Assembly: GCA_023078555.1 (NCBI GenBank)
Contig: CM041203.1
Span: forward strand, 1,684,981-1,748,980
DNA from: Ulva prolifera
Lineage: Eukaryota; Chlorophyta; Ulvophyceae; Ulvales; Ulvaceae
Length of the DNA stretch: 64,000 nt
Direction of reading: 5' to 3'
Shown here: piece after piece, positions 12,201 to 23,758 of the stretch
How positions within the stretch are numbered: the first letter of the stretch is position 1
How the letters are laid out: every line of letters begins with the position of its first letter
Notes under the pieces: generated by a model
Database searches by the model: none
Told to the model about the DNA's origin: nothing
The model's input: the letters and a program-made list of their open reading frames with translations, nothing else
Position numbers and translations under genes: made by a program

Positions 12201-15200
12201 ATGGGGGCAGGTGCGAGGGTTGCGTTGTGGGAGCAGCATGGGCCGCCTGTGCTCACGCCACATTGCAGTCTAAATTCATCAAGTGACAACGCAGTCCAAA
12301 TTGCATCACATCTCAAAGTGCTGCAGGTTGATGTGCCGCGTTATCTGGGTTGGCAGTACAGCCCTGATTTCATCAGATTTGGGCTCAGAGGCAAGCATGT
12401 TGGCCAAGCCAGACACGTGCTCGTTTTTCAAGTTGGCCGCTGCCTCAAGGGGTGCCGACTTGCCTCAGTACCCCTGAGCAGACCAGTTTCCTGAGATGGG
12501 GATGCATTCTCCTGCGATGGGTGGATGCCAGGATGCCACTTTTCTACGAGCAGTCAAGACTTCAGTGTATGGCTTCCTGATGCGCCCCCGAGTGAGCTCT
12601 GGAGTGACCTCTGGAGTGACCTCTGGAGTGACACATCCCAAATGCAAAGTCAATGTTGGGTCTGCAAAGTGGCTCATGTAAGCCACTCAGTCACCAGATG
12701 CCACAGGAATTTATCAGCAGGAATTTATCAGTCATGGCCACATGCACATGGCCAGCCCAGCTATGTGCAGCAATGTATGAGCACCACCCATGCATTCCTC
12801 GTTGCAGCAAGATGGCCATGTGCAGAATGCAGCAAGATTATGTGACAAGGACCCAGTCTGCAAGGGCTCCTTGTCACAAAGTCAGAGAGGCAGGTCTCTT
12901 GAGAGATAGCTCTGGGAGAGGTAAAATGTCTACTGTAACACCCCAGCTGGACTGTGAGGAGAATTTTCATGCATGCACATGGTGTGTACACTGTGTCATG
13001 ACCATGCATGGCAGCGATGCATGAGGGCTGACAGTGCTGCCTACAGCCATGAACCTCTGAGATAAGACAGCATGCACTCTGCAGCGGTGCATACAGCTGT
13101 TCAGAGCTGTTTGGTGCAATGGGGAGCATCAATTCATGCAAACATCTACACAATCCATGCAGATCACACCACAAGATGTGCACGGATGTGTAATGGCAAG
13201 CACATGCCTGAAGTCCATGCACTGCTTCTCATGCACACTGGCTGTCTGGGCCAGGGACAGCAGAATGTGATGCATGCGCACATGTTTGCACGGGCTGCAG
13301 GAAGGACACAGCCAATGCTAGGTTCCACAGAGATGGGGATGATCCACTGGCATGAAATGGTGATGCTCTATGCAGGATCTGAATTCCTGAGCCATGTGCA
13401 GTCCACATACCTGCCCGAAATTGTAATATTTAGGTATCTACATGATCTCCCTTGCAACATCTTCAGGCAAGCCCCAAGAGGAGCCATTGGCATGCATTGG
13501 GTGGGTGGTGAGCTACAGAGGCCCACGGACCTGCAGACTGTGTCACAAGGACATAGCAAGGCAGGTAGCACGGGTCACTGTGTGGCCATCAGCTGTGCAG
13601 CAGCCTGATGCTCCACCTGGTGCTCCACCACTGGGTGCCCAGCACTGGCACACCATCACTGGGTGGCCATGGGCAGTGCAGCTGCTGAAAGATGAGCAAG
13701 TGTTTTGGTCAGTGTAGTCATGCAAGGGCATTCCCAGCTGCATGGCACAAGCAGCTATGCATGAAGCGCACAGCTTCCACACAGCAGCAGGCAGTGCACT
13801 GTGCCACATGGCACAGCAGGGGTGAGTAGTGGCTGCGGCATGGCTGCTCCCACAGCCTTGCAGATCACAGCACAGCACAGAGCACAGCACAGCACAGAGC
13901 ACACGCAGACATCTTTGCCCATCTCACAGCCGGAGGCCCCACGAGCAGCCGCAGATGGGCGTTTGCCATCTGATTAAAACGTTTACGCAGAGACATGGAG
14001 CAACATCGAGTCACGCAGGCAGCTTGTGGCACCCACCGTGCGGAATTGCTCATGACCCTGTACAGTATGCCTGGTAGATGAACCTAGCCGCGGGCGTAGA
14101 GTTACAACTGGACAGGTTTGAAACAATGTGGCGCGGCTGAACAGGTTTGAAACAATTTGGCGCACAGCCCGCACCCCTTCGCATGCCTCGCAGCACGCAG
14201 CACGCACAGCACGGACGCACCGTCCACGTCGCCGCAGGCGAGCAGGTGCTCCACGTACACCGAGGCACAGGCCTGCCACGTCTCCGGGCGCACGTACGGC
14301 GCGCCCTCCGCGGCGGCCACCGCCGCGGACAGCTCCCCCTGCTGCAGCAGCCACCGCACCTGGTCGTCCGTGTCGCACGGCCGCCCCTCCACGACGGCGG
14401 CCGGGGTGACGACGAGGTACAGCGGTTCGTCCGCGTCGGCCCACCACTTGTCGCGCAGCCGCGCGGCGCCGGGGGGCGAGCCGGGGGGGCTTCCGGCGGG
14501 GTCGGGGGTGCCCGCGCGCGGGGAGGGGGGCTGGCTGCCGCCGCCGCGGCTGTGGCGCCGCTCGGCGTGGAGGTACGGCTCCAGGAGGTGGCTGTACTGC
14601 GGCGGGTACCAGCACGCGAGCGCGCAGGCGGCGTCGGCGCCTACATGCCACCACAATGAATTTGGATGGGCAGCGCCTTAGCAGGGCTGGGTGTGTGCCA
14701 GGCGCAAGGGGGTGGTCACAGCAGCGTGGCCATCAGCTACTATTTCGCTGGTAAGGGGCACGCGAATTGCTACACCACGCCAACTCAGCGCCTAGAAAGC
14801 TGTGCATGCATGGGCAGCCGCGCTGGCAGCTCAATGAAGACCACACACAATCACCCAGGCGTGACCAGCCTCATTGCTTCCCAGGTGCATGTGGTGTCAG
14901 CGCCAGAGCCACATCGGCCCCAAAGCCGGCAGCACAACAGGCGCAGCGGACGCAGCCGCACCTGCTGCGCCGCCCTCCAGGTCCACCTCCAGGTCGTCCT
15001 GCAGCAGCTCCTCCCCGGCCAGGCTCAGCACACGCAGCTGCAGCTGCGGCCCCGCCATCGCCGCCACGGCGGCCCGCGGGTCCGCCGATATCGCCCACGG
15101 CCCCCCTCCCACGCTGCCACCGTCCCCGTCCGCCTCCCCGCCCGACTGACCCCCGCTGCCGTCCCCGTCCGCCGAGGGGGTCCCCGGCGACGGCGTCGTG

Positions 15201-16397
15201 CTGTGCTGTGCATGCTGTGCATCTGCTGTGCCGTCCGCGTCTTTCGCAGCGTCACCCGCTTCGGACTTTGTGTCCTCTGGTAATGGCGTGGGTGCGCTAT
15301 CACTGCTCTCCACTACACGCGCAGCCGCCTCGGGCTGCGCGAGAGGCGGGTGCTGCGCTGAGGTGTCGGCGTCGGTGATGGCAGTGGCGGAGCGGCTGTG
15401 CGGGGTAGACGCGGAGAGCGGGGCCGGGCGGCAGGCGCCGGGGCTGACGTCGGCAAGGACGGCGATGTGGAGGCCGAAGGGCGCGATGCCGTGGAGGCGG
15501 TAGGGGACGGTGAAGCTGCGGAGCGCGTGGAGGCGCACCTGCGGCAGGCCGGTGAGGCGCTGCCGGCTGTGGCGCACCGCGAAGAGCTGCACGGCGTGCG
15601 GCCACGCCGCGAGGGCGGCGTCGGCGGTGACGTGGGCGAGCGCGCAGCTGCGGAGGCCGGCCTGAGGGGGCTTGTGGAGCTGCGGGGCGACGCCGCGGCC
15701 GCCGGGGAGGCACGCGGACACGCCGCCGTCGGTCGCCCAGACGATGGCGTGGGGTAGCCACAGTGTGGCGTGGACGGGGCTGTGGTGGCGGTGGATGGCC
15801 GTCTCGGACGCGCCGAGCCAGCTCTGCAGGTTGTGGTGGTGAGCAGCGAAGCGGTGTACAGGAACGATGTGATGTTGGGCATGGGCAGGCATACCTTGCG
15901 GAGGAGGCTGAAGGTGCCGGGCGAGTAGCCGACGACGAATTCCTCGAGTCGATCTGACTTGTGCGGTGGTACTGCGATGCAGGTGACTGTGCCCGACACG
16001 TGTGCTGTCCAGCCTCCTTGGCTGCCCAGGACTGACTGGACTTTGATGTGCCCGTCCTTGCTCCCGGTGACGACGTGCTCCTGAGTTGAGGTCACGGCTA
16101 GCGCGGTCACACGTGACTTGTGCTTGACAAGCTCTTCTATCTGTACCCAGGAATGGGCGCGGTGCAATCGCTTTCTGAGAGTGTGTTGGTGCCCATGTCA
16201 CGGAGCGACTGAACACGTACCTTGTTCCCCTGGAAATCCAGAATATACACGGCGCCATTCGAGCAGCCAAGCGCATGGAACTTCTCTGAGGCTGCGAAGC
16301 AAGCGGCCTCATCGCGTGCCAAGATCAGCGGGGCGTCTGCCTGTGCATCCGCGCCCAGCTGCGTGTATTTCAGCAGCTGCTGCCGCTCGTTGACCAT
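9202..16397 (-). CDS. VPS41: VPS41, HOPS-complex subunit for vacuolar fusion
   Basis: Eight exons join with perfect phase: 16397-16221, 16140-15895, 15823-14962, 14640-14221, 11742-11390, 11093-10770, 10342-10145, 9834-9202 (about 1,070 residues). The N-terminal WD40-like propeller begins LLKYTQLG, has VYILDFQGNK and VVTGSKDGHIKV, and carries a disordered Asp/Gly/Ser insert in exon 3. The solenoid follows with DEPLYLVVTPAAVV, DVDGAVAWVREHLG, VFDYIEQFHLYEAA, SHDLQVELYAEFAQEQ, REQVFILGRLGRASEAL and DSELWDELI, all diagnostic of VPS41. As part of HOPS it tethers late endosomes, AP-3 vesicles and autophagosomes to the vacuole. No C-terminal RING is visible. The intron at 10769-10343 starts GC (CAG|GCGCGCC). 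A 2.48-kb intron separates exons 4 and 5. Plant VPS41 begins with an acidic run that is absent here, so a further 5' exon is possible. Confidence 0.93.
11323..11344 (+). repeat. Poly-G tract, 22 bases
   Basis: An uninterrupted run of G lies in the VPS41 intron just downstream of exon 5 (on the transcribed minus strand it is poly-C). It is likely length-variable. Confidence 0.9.
12065..12110 (-). repeat. Copy of the ACAAGGACAAAGC terminal repeat
   Basis: This reads TGCTACAAGGACAAAGCC and continues through GGAGGGGCCGGTAGCACC to CGCCAGGAC. The reverse complement matches 44801-44847 almost base for base and the right end of the element at 51805-51855. Confidence 0.75.
12597..12633 (+). repeat. 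12-bp tandem repeat, three units
   Basis: CTCTGGAGTGAC occurs three times head to tail inside the large VPS41 intron. Confidence 0.85.
12841..12878. repeat. Inverted repeat, 11-bp arms
   Basis: TGTGACAAGGA (12841-12851) and its reverse complement TCCTTGTCACA (12868-12878) flank a 16-nt loop. The arms contain the ACAAGGA core of the dispersed repeat family, so this may be a collapsed element with both termini facing each other. Confidence 0.7.
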
Positions 16398-17226
16398 CAC
16401 GAAGGCCCGCTTGCAGACAACAGGAACGCCACAATCCCCTTTACATGCTAGACAGATCGTGCGGCCCAGACAACGGTGTTGCAAGCAGGCAAGCGTGCGA
16501 AGGCTGTTATGTTCTGGTGACTACAAACGGCTCCGTCACTACTTCGATATGACTACGATCAGTGTCTTGTCCACAACAATAACCAGATGATCGATACTGA
16601 GCCCTTATTTCTGCGGCTGGCTCCGCATCTTGTGCATAACACAAGCGACAAGCCTTGCGCATGCATGTGCACCAGGAATCTGCCACAGAAACAAATCAGA
16701 ATCGAAGTCCTCAACGATCTGATGGCACACACCATACCTCAAACTCAATCCTGTGGAAGAACATGTTGCGATGTTGGCCTAGCACTGGTAATGCCTTAAG
16801 AACCACTGAGCAGTCACTGAGCGTACATGCCGCCCAGTCAACCTGCAGTCGGAGGCATGCTCACAATTCCGACGAATCAGGAAGCAGTGCAGCTACATAA
16901 TGTGGCAAGTTACTCCAGTACGATAAGCGGTGGCGCATTGCAGATGTCCTGCACAGGTATGCAACCGTGCACATTCATCCACTCAGCTACGCGGCATAAA
17001 CGTCTTCACAACACAACAGCAGGTTCACGAAATTCCTGGTGCATCCAGTAAAGCCCCTCCGCACACACCACGCTAATTATGGGCCCGGTCAGAGCTATAT
17101 GTTGGAAAGGCCACTCGTCGCAGCTGGCGCACACATGCAAAATCGCTGCTTGATAGTTGAACCCGAACAGAATGCCCTACAAGCATCTCACGCTCAAGTC
17201 TATCTACAGTAATGAGAATTATGCCT
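16398..17226. other. Stretch between VPS41 and the EF-hand-like gene
   Basis: Both neighbours are on the minus strand. The part next to 16397 should hold the VPS41 promoter or a missing first exon; the part next to 17226 should hold the 3' untranslated region of the upstream gene. I see no further coding signal. Confidence 0.45.
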
Positions 17227-17843
17227 TCAATTCACACTTTCCAGCATGCAGGACACAAAGGCTGCACAGTCCAGGTTCCGTTGGCCTTTGGCCAACAGCA
17301 TCTCAAAAGCATCTGACGCCTTGGCAGCGGAGATCCCTGGCGCGGCAATGCGTACGGCTCGCAGCCAGTCATCTCTACTGATACGGCCAGTGCATGTGTG
17401 GTCCAGTTGACGGAACATCTTCCGCAGAGTGTGATGCTGATCAGCTCTCATGGCAAGTCCAGATATGAAGGTGATCCAAGCTGAAACTGTCATTCCATCG
17501 CCTGTCACCCCGGCATGTGCGATTGCTGCTGCCTGTGACTTTTCGGACTGCAGCAGCTCAACGATGTCACCGAAGGCAGGATGCTATGCTTGCAACACTA
17601 CCTGGCTGACCAACTGGTGTTGCCTACCCCTGTCAATTGCCGCCCCAAAACTGCAGCAGCAGCGCAATCGAGGCCAAAAGCGTCAAGCGTGGCATCACGA
17701 TTCTGGAAGGTCGTAAAGGCCTTTCTCAATTGTATCATGGATGGCAGCAGTTGAGGCTCCTGGAACGCAGCTAGGCCTGGGACATCCATCGGATACTCCA
17801 AGGCCGAGGTCACGTTGATCTTTCTGAGGAGGATTGTACAGAA
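17227..17843 (-). CDS. EF-hand-like calcium-binding protein (partial)
   Basis: Two exons join in phase 0: 17843-17628 (FCTILLRKINVTSALEYPMD...) and 17583-17227 (HPAFGDIVELLQ..., stop at 17227). Two EF-hand-type units are visible. The first is LRKAFTTFQNRDATLDAF. The second is TLRKMFRQLDHTCTGRISRDDW, with a loop following the D-x-T-x-T-G-x-I-S pattern and Asp instead of the usual Glu at position 12. The first loop is degenerate. A possible N-terminal exon, MNLPVSEQQKEILHTV ending LNYIGTLRTGG, lies on the same strand at about 18201-18106, but its donor is unclear. I cannot assign a named family; an EF-hand regulatory protein is the safest reading. Confidence 0.6.
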
Positions 17844-18201
17844 CTGCAAAAGGGATCTGCGAGGTATAGCGTCTCCACACAGCGATGCAGCTTTGTGAAG
17901 CGCGACATGGTGACCAGGCCTGACATGTTACATGCCGAGTTGAGACAGCAGCCTTGTTCAAGCTGTAATATCCATGTGAATCTAGTGTCACGCTTTTTGT
18001 GTACGCTGTTGTTTCCGTGCTATTCTGCTTGTTCGATCGATCATCATGCCAACATGGCGTGGGGTGCCGTTGGCATGCAAACAGGAGGACAGCCAAGGCC
18101 CGCATGCCCCCCGTCCGCAGAGTGCCAATGTAATTTAATGAAGGGAAAGGTGGGACAGTATGAAGAATTTCCTTTTGCTGCTCAGATACAGGCAGGTTCA
18201 A

Positions 18202-18465
18202 TAGAATGGCCGCAGCTTAGCAGAAGTTCTCCGAATTCAAACGGCGCGCGACTGCTGGCGTATCCTTCTGGCTTGACTAAATCTCAAAAAGGAAGGTCAT
18301 AGCCGTACAGAATATTATATAAATGTTTGCATGCATGGGTGAGATCATTCGCCCATATGATCGTGCAACTGCTTGAGCGGTCACCGTAGGCTGGTAGAAG
18401 CAAGGAGGATCCCGCCAGACGCAGCACGGCCACGCAAGAGAACAGGCAGCAGTCATCATTGAAGG
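18202..18465. promoter_or_regulatory. Candidate bidirectional promoter, EF-hand-like gene / methyltransferase
   Basis: About 265 bp lie between the possible minus-strand start at 18201 and the methyltransferase ATG at 18466. A TATATAAA sequence at 18316-18323, about 143 nt before that ATG, is a candidate TATA box. Confidence 0.35.
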
Positions 18466-20698
18466 ATGCACACCGCACGTATAACACGCGCTCGCTCTCC
18501 CGCAACATGCTTTGCCCGGTCGCTTCCGGCGCCTGCTCGATGTCTTGTCACCAGCGCCGCGAAGAAGGCTGGTAAACGGAAAGGGGGAGAAACGAGCCAA
18601 GCTCAGGACGAAGACACTAATAAGCAGATGCAGCTGCTGTCTGCTCTGTCAGGTGCACCGAAGGATGAATCCAGCGGACCTAAGGATGCACCCAGCGGTG
18701 GAGATGTGTGGGACGACAACGGTGAGGAGGACATGGGGGTCACATTGGTCAAGAAAGGCGAGGGAACGAGGCAGCACACAGTGGAGCAACTCGAGGGCGC
18801 TCTGTACGCCCATCCTCGCATCTACGACTGGGCGTTTGGCTACCGAGACTACGAACAAGAGGTGCGCCAGACAGCCACTCATTCTGCAGCAGCGCTGCCG
18901 TGCAGCCTCTTCCTCGCCTGCCCAGAACGTCGCGATGCAGGTTGATTTCCTGTTTGATGCCTACGAAGAGATCATTGGAGATGAGCCTCTCAGCTTCCTG
19001 GAGCTCGGCTGCGGGCCTGCCCAACACAGCCTGGAAATGGCAGAGTCCAAGCTCAAGGTGTACTGCGTGGACGCGGCCACGGAGATGATCGAGTACGCGG
19101 CAGCCCTGGCAGCAGAGGACGACCTCGAGATGACATGCATCGAGGGGGACATGCGGGACTTCCGCCTACCAGTGCGCCCCTCGCCAAGCCCCCCCACGAA
19201 CTGCCCTGTCCGCCACCCGACACTGATTGAAGCTCGGCAATGGCTTAGACATGGGCGCGCTCCCCTGTATTACCTGGCCACACCTGTGGGCTTGCTTCTC
19301 CATGCATGTCTGCAACCACCGCCCAGACGTCCAGGTCAACCACACCTCACGTTGATCCCCCTCTGCACGGCAGCGAGCCTGCCAGCACTGCCGTTCTTCA
19401 GCGCAGGCACACGCAGAGCCAGCGGGGCCCACAGGGTGCGCTTGGAGCCGATGTGTGTCTCTGGGGTCTGCGCATGCATGCTGCGGCGGCGAGGGCACGG
19501 CTGCGCCTCGAGACTAAGAGTGCTCTGCTGATGCAGCCCGGCGAACAAGTCAACCTCGCAGCATGCCTTCTGGGCACCTTCCAGCACCTGCTCACCAACG
19601 AGGACGCGGCGCGCGCGCTGCGTGCTACACACGCGGCCCTCACCTCTCGAGGTGCGCTGCTCCACTGTGTGCTGCCCCCCCCCCACCTTCCCAGCGCGCA
19701 GCGGGAGTCAGCCCAGCGCTGCGATTGTCCTGCACGCGGTGCCGCAACCATGCCTTCAACACTGGGCGACAGGAAGGCTGACGTGGGGTTCGCATGGCGC
19801 ATGGCGTCAGATGACAGCGTCGCATGAAAGCATCGCGTGTGTGTTTGGATTGCAGCGCAGGTGGTCTCGCGCAGGCGGGGGGGGGGGGGGGGGGGCGCAC
19901 ACCGTCGGTGTAGGTCCCGCCGAGCGGGTGAAGTCATCATATTCCATGGCGACAACTTATCGATCGTGATTGTGTTGGATTACAACCAATTCCCGTCGAT
20001 CACGTTGTAATTTCGATGTCATTTGATCAAGAACACGAGGGCCGTGCATCGAAACGCATGCATGAGGTCATGCATGCACGGCGACACCGCGGCGCGGGTG
20101 CAGGCCTGTTCGTGCTTGAGATGAACAACCCGATGCTCCTGTTTGACGGCAGCATCGTTGCGTCGGCGGACACGTGGGAGATCGACGTCGACGACGCGCA
20201 GCTCGAGGTGCTCTGGGGCGCCGAGGGCGACGCGTTTGACGCGTTTGCGCAGGTGCTGCGCAAGACCGTCGAGGTGACCGTGATGCACCGCGGCGGCGAG
20301 CAGCAGCGCCTGCGCGAGACGGTGCCCCTGCGGCAGTTCACCTTCCAGGAGCTCTGCCTGATCGCCGAGCAGAGCGGCTTCAAGGTGCGCGCTGCGTGCT
20401 GTGCGTGGAGTTGCGGTCCGGTTGTGCCTGAAGGCGTGCTGTGCTGTTGCATGCGTGCTTCAATGAGGCCGGCGTGCTGTGCTCTGTGCGGTGGCTTAGG
20501 AGTACGCCGAACGGCAGGATGAGCCCGGCTCTATGGCGGGCGGGGTGTGTGCAGGTGCTGCGGACGTATGGAGACTACAGCCTGGAGAGCAGGGTCGGTG
20601 AGGGTGGCTCGAAGGGGCGGAAACGACCGCCGTCTGCTCCCAAGGGCGCCGAAGACGAAGACCCCTTCAGGATGATCTTGGTGCTTCAGAAGGCGTAG
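18466..20698 (+). CDS. Class I SAM-dependent methyltransferase, probably plastid
   Basis: Five exons join with correct phases: 18466-18861, 18941-19171, 19537-19651, 20104-20384, 20555-20698 (388 residues). The Arg/Ser/Ala-rich N-terminus (RSPATCFARSLPAPARCLVT) resembles a chloroplast transit peptide. The Rossmann core follows: motif I is SFLELGCGPAQHSLEMA, then an acidic strand end (VYCVDAATEMIEYA), then CIEGDMRDFRLP, then the NLLGT-type motif (VNLAACLLGTFQHLLTNEDA), then GGLFVLEMNNP. This is the Methyltransf_25 type. The C-terminal cap (LRQFTFQELCLIAEQSGFK, VLRTYGDYSLESR) resembles small-molecule methyltransferases. The substrate cannot be read from sequence. The TSRG|GLFVLEMNN junction confirms the 19651/20104 splice. 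Confidence 0.85.
19877..19895 (+). repeat. Poly-G tract, 19 bases
   Basis: An uninterrupted G run in the third intron of the methyltransferase gene. Confidence 0.9.
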
Positions 20699-21193
20699 AA
20701 TGTAGGAGGCTGGCGGTGTATGTGGTGAGTTGTGCTCACGTGTTACACATCACCCTGGAAGGCGTGCATTGATCCGTTGCAACTGCTTCCATTCACTTAT
20801 GCACTGCAGAAATGCCATGCGCAGCAGGAATGCAACGCAGCACAGCGTGGCTGTCTGAAAAGCATGCCATGCAGCATAGACTGTCCGGCAGTACACCGCA
20901 GGTCAGTCCATGTCAGCTAGGTTGGCACCGTTCGGCGATGCAGCCCAAGCGACAGAAATGCTTGATTGCCGCCTTCCCCAACACACCATACTTCTAAGTT
21001 TCATACTCTGGAACACTATGAAGTTCTCTAGACTACTCACGGTGTCTATGCTACTCAACTTTGTACACGCGCTCAAAAGCCTGACACTGCCACCTGCAGC
21101 ATCATCCCTGGTCCACTCGTCCCCGCCATCTTTGGTCCTGTTTCAGCACCATCATTATCCCCGTCTCCACTGGATCCCGGCTGCGGCTCCCTA
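20699..21193. other. Intergenic stretch between convergent genes
   Basis: Contains the 3' flanks of the methyltransferase (+) and the DUF179 gene (-). I see no gene or repeat in it. Confidence 0.5.
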
Positions 21194-22259
21194 CTAGACT
21201 CTATCTGGCTCACTCGTCATCCCGAGGACATCATGCCATGCATTTCGTGAACGCTCATCATTGCAACTAATGTCGATCACAAGTTCTGGACTGGCACTCA
21301 CGGGTAGCCACGTACCCTTCGCGATCTCTTCGTCCAGCTGGCCTTGTGCCCACCGCATGCTCCCACAGATCAGGGCACATCTGCTTGGGTCTGTCAGCCC
21401 ATTGCCCATTCGTGATACAGCCGACTGCAAGCCCCCTGTGTACATCCCTGGGCACACCTCGTGCGAGTTTGCCACATCAGAGTCGGCATGGAAGATGTGA
21501 AGGGAGTCATGGTTCATGCAGCCACCCAGACGAAGCAACCTGTGACCAAACAGGCGGTGAATATCCTTCTCGACCGCGAGGTCTTCGATTCTGACCCCAG
21601 CTGCACGGTTGAGCATCAGTCCAATGGATTGTTGAGATGTGTGAGACACCACCTGCAGCAGAGAGGGTCGTCTACACAGGAGCTTGGCAATGGCTGACTA
21701 CGGCAGTGCTGTCGCCAAACCGGATCCTCTGATGGACACACACCAGGATGACGGCTTTCTCATAGAACCCCATTCCCGCTTGGTTGGCCAGGATTAAGCA
21801 TCCGGGCTCAATGCGGGGGAGCCGGTGGCACCAGTATGGTGAGTTGGAAGCATTGGCACGAAGTTGATAAGCTTTGTTCTTCGCTTGCTGCTCCTTACTT
21901 ACAAGAACAGCCCTGAATTCTCGCCATGAGCGTAGATCAAGACTTGGAGAGATGGAAATCGCGCTTGAGTTATGCCTTTGTCGATGCTTTCCTTGCTGCA
22001 AGCATGCCCGGCACGGATTCAAGACGATGTGGGTAGACACAAAAAACCAGGCGACACAACTTGCGGTAGCAACATTCGTTTTCACAGTAGGTACACCAAG
22101 GCAAAATGCTGGATTGCGCACCACATGTCCATGCCTGTAATTAGATTCGGCCTCGGCACCGGATCGGCAAGCACTCCTGCACACTGAGGCCGTGATCAGG
22201 CACTCACAAGGAATATGCCCCAACAAACATAAACTCTTATTTATTGGTTGCAAGAGCAA
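21194..22259 (-). CDS. YqgE/AlgH (UPF0301/DUF179) family protein, probably plastid
   Basis: Exons 22259-21744 and 21652-21194 join in phase 0 across KAVIL|VVSHTSQQ (donor CTG|GTGTGT). The product is about 324 residues, the usual length of plant homologues. Family landmarks: LRSWREFRAVLV (plant-type lead-in), EPGCLILANQ, FYEKAVIL, SIGLMLNRAAG, LGGCMNHDSLHIFHAD, VCPGMYTGG, CGSMRWAQGQLDEEIAKGTW and SPELVIDI. YqgE/AlgH proteins are found across bacteria and plastid-bearing eukaryotes; their biochemical role is unsettled. The first ~90 residues fit a targeting region poorly, so an upstream intron or a later start is possible. The gene is divergent from the DUF3067 gene. Confidence 0.88.
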
Positions 22260-22855
22260 TGTCGGGTGTCAACCAAAAGAACAAAGGCCTGCGAACGTTG
22301 GTATATTCGCCAGCGAATATCAGCAGCGAACACGAATGGCGCGTACCTCGCCGGAGACGGAGGTCGGCTTCGAAAAGGGGTTGCGATGATCGTTCCACAC
22401 GGCATGATCAAGGTACCGTATGCCAAGGTCGCGGTATTGCGGAGGTTCGCATCGATACTGTTTCGCCTACTCCAATCTCTTCGCGCATTGCCCCGAACGC
22501 ATAAAATTATTGCACAAGTCAAGCTGAAATCGTAAGGGATTGCACAAGGCTGTTTATACGATTGCTCGAGGTTTTTTTTCGTTCTTTGCCAGAGTGAGTC
22601 GGACGAAACAGTCCGGCACGAACCTCATGAGATTGCGCGATAAGGCTGTGTGTCGCAGCAGCACGCACTCTGGCCACCGCAACGAGCAGGTGTGAACCTG
22701 TGCGAAATGCTTTGTGCTGCTGTCGATGGGGGAATATCCTTTTCAACGTGCGAGATTCTGTGTCCCGCCGGACAGAATCTGGACGACTTGTCAGCGTCGG
22801 AGTGTCTTGGCCTTGCGATGCGACGCTAGTGGTGCAGTGCCGAGGGTCAGCAGCA
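22260..22855. promoter_or_regulatory. Shared 5' region of DUF179 (-) and DUF3067 (+) genes
   Basis: About 600 bp separate two divergent starts. The segment includes AT-rich runs (TTTATACG near 22551 and an eight-T run near 22570) but no motif I can name. Its use as a bidirectional promoter is inferred from gene arrangement only. Confidence 0.35.
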
Positions 22856-23692
22856 ATGCGCTTTACACCCAGCCAGGGACGTAGATGCTGCCATGCAGCG
22901 ATTGTCCACACAGCTCCACTGAAATGTAGGCGATCTTCGTGTCTCGCCAACGGTCCTCAGGCCCGGCGAGCAACGCTTGCTCGTGCCGAGAGTAGTGATG
23001 ACTCGCTCGACAGTGTTAGAGATGAGCTCAACCGTATGATGGAGGAGACTTCTACGACGTCGCTGTCTGGCACAGTGCGTCTTGTAAATTTATCCGTCGG
23101 GCCTGGTGATCGTGCAGCCTTATAAATGACACATGTCCATACGCTAGCGCAAGTGGTGCAAGGGATGGGACGTGTAGCCACATTGCTTCTGTTTTTGGCA
23201 TCTGTCATATGCCGTTGGCCACTTGTATCGCGGCCCTGCCTGAAGGCGATGCTCGTCCATGCTACCGGTGGTGAGACATGCCCAGTGGACCATGGACCTC
23301 AACGCGCAAACACAGCAGCTCAGACATACCTCTGAAATTCTTAGCTGCGGCCGTTTTGAACCATCTATCTGGTGCAGGAGTTACGCCAGCTTGTCGAGAA
23401 CAAGTTCGGGGCATCGTACGAGGTGAGGTTGATTCAAAGGTCTGGCCGAACGTACATGCACATCATGTGGCGGCACCTTGGACAGCAATCTTTCCTCCTG
23501 ACAGAGGAAGAGTACGAGATGCAGATGGATGCTGTTGCAGGGCTGTGTGCTGAGTGGGGCACCAGTGACGTCGTTCGCAATGGCATCAAGTTAGCCAAGA
23601 CAGGCCCTGGTTACAGCAAAGGAGGCTCAACAGGCCGGCCTGTACAAATTTTTCTGGGCACAGGTCTCAGTATGCTGGGCCCTGGCAGGTAA
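22856..23692 (+). CDS. DUF3067 family protein, probably plastid
   Basis: Exons 22856-23074 and 23378-23692 join in phase 0 at SLSGT|ELRQLVENK (donor ACA|GTGCGT, acceptor GCAG), giving 177 residues. The mature part matches the cyanobacterial/plant DUF3067 pattern: ELRQLVENKFGASYEV, SGRTYMHIMWRHLGQQSF, LTEEEYEMQMDAVAG, WGTSDVVRNGI and a basic Gly-rich end (RPVQIFLGTGLSMLGPGR). The N-terminal ~45 residues are rich in Arg, Cys, Ser and Ala, typical of a transit peptide. An earlier in-frame ATG at 22700 would add 52 residues. The function is not known. The gene ends only 66 nt from the convergent NSF stop. Confidence 0.88.
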
Positions 23693-23693
23693 A

Positions 23694-23698
23694 TTACA
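23694..23698 (-). terminator. TGTAA (minus strand), candidate NSF poly(A) signal
   Basis: On the minus strand this reads TGTAA about 60 nt past the NSF stop, and it lies 2 nt from the DUF3067 stop codon. Confidence 0.5.
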
Positions 23699-23747
23699 GT
23701 AGCCAGGTCATTGCAAACACATGACCAGAGTCGACCACCACCTAGCC

Positions 23748-23752
23748 TGTAA
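23748..23752 (+). terminator. TGTAA, candidate DUF3067 poly(A) signal
   Basis: TGTAA lies 55 nt after the DUF3067 stop codon and 7 nt short of the NSF stop on the other strand, so the two 3' ends probably overlap. Confidence 0.5.
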
Positions 23753-23758
23753 ACACCC

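Larger units (their letters stand above)
11743..14220 (-). other. 2.48-kb VPS41 intron with repeats and no gene
   Basis: The exon 4 donor (G|GTGCGT) and exon 5 acceptor (GCAG) give a phase-1 junction restoring DVDGAVAWVREHLG, which aligns without gaps to plant VPS41. The intron carries one copy of the ACAAGGACAAAGC repeat (12065-12110), a related copy near 13540-13575, a 12-bp tandem repeat (12597-12633), a short inverted repeat (12841-12878) and a CACAG-rich simple repeat (13869-13905). No open frame in it has coding character. Confidence 0.8.

Noticed and set aside
14147..14681. Long plus-strand frames opposite VPS41 exon 4 (and similar ones opposite other VPS41 exons)
   Set aside because: They are shadows of G+C-rich coding sequence on the other strand; the minus-strand frame matches VPS41.
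16137..16484. Longer VPS41 N-terminus beginning upstream of 16397
   Set aside because: The added residues do not match the VPS41 N-terminus, and an acceptor-like AG lies between; the ATG at 16397 was kept as a provisional start.
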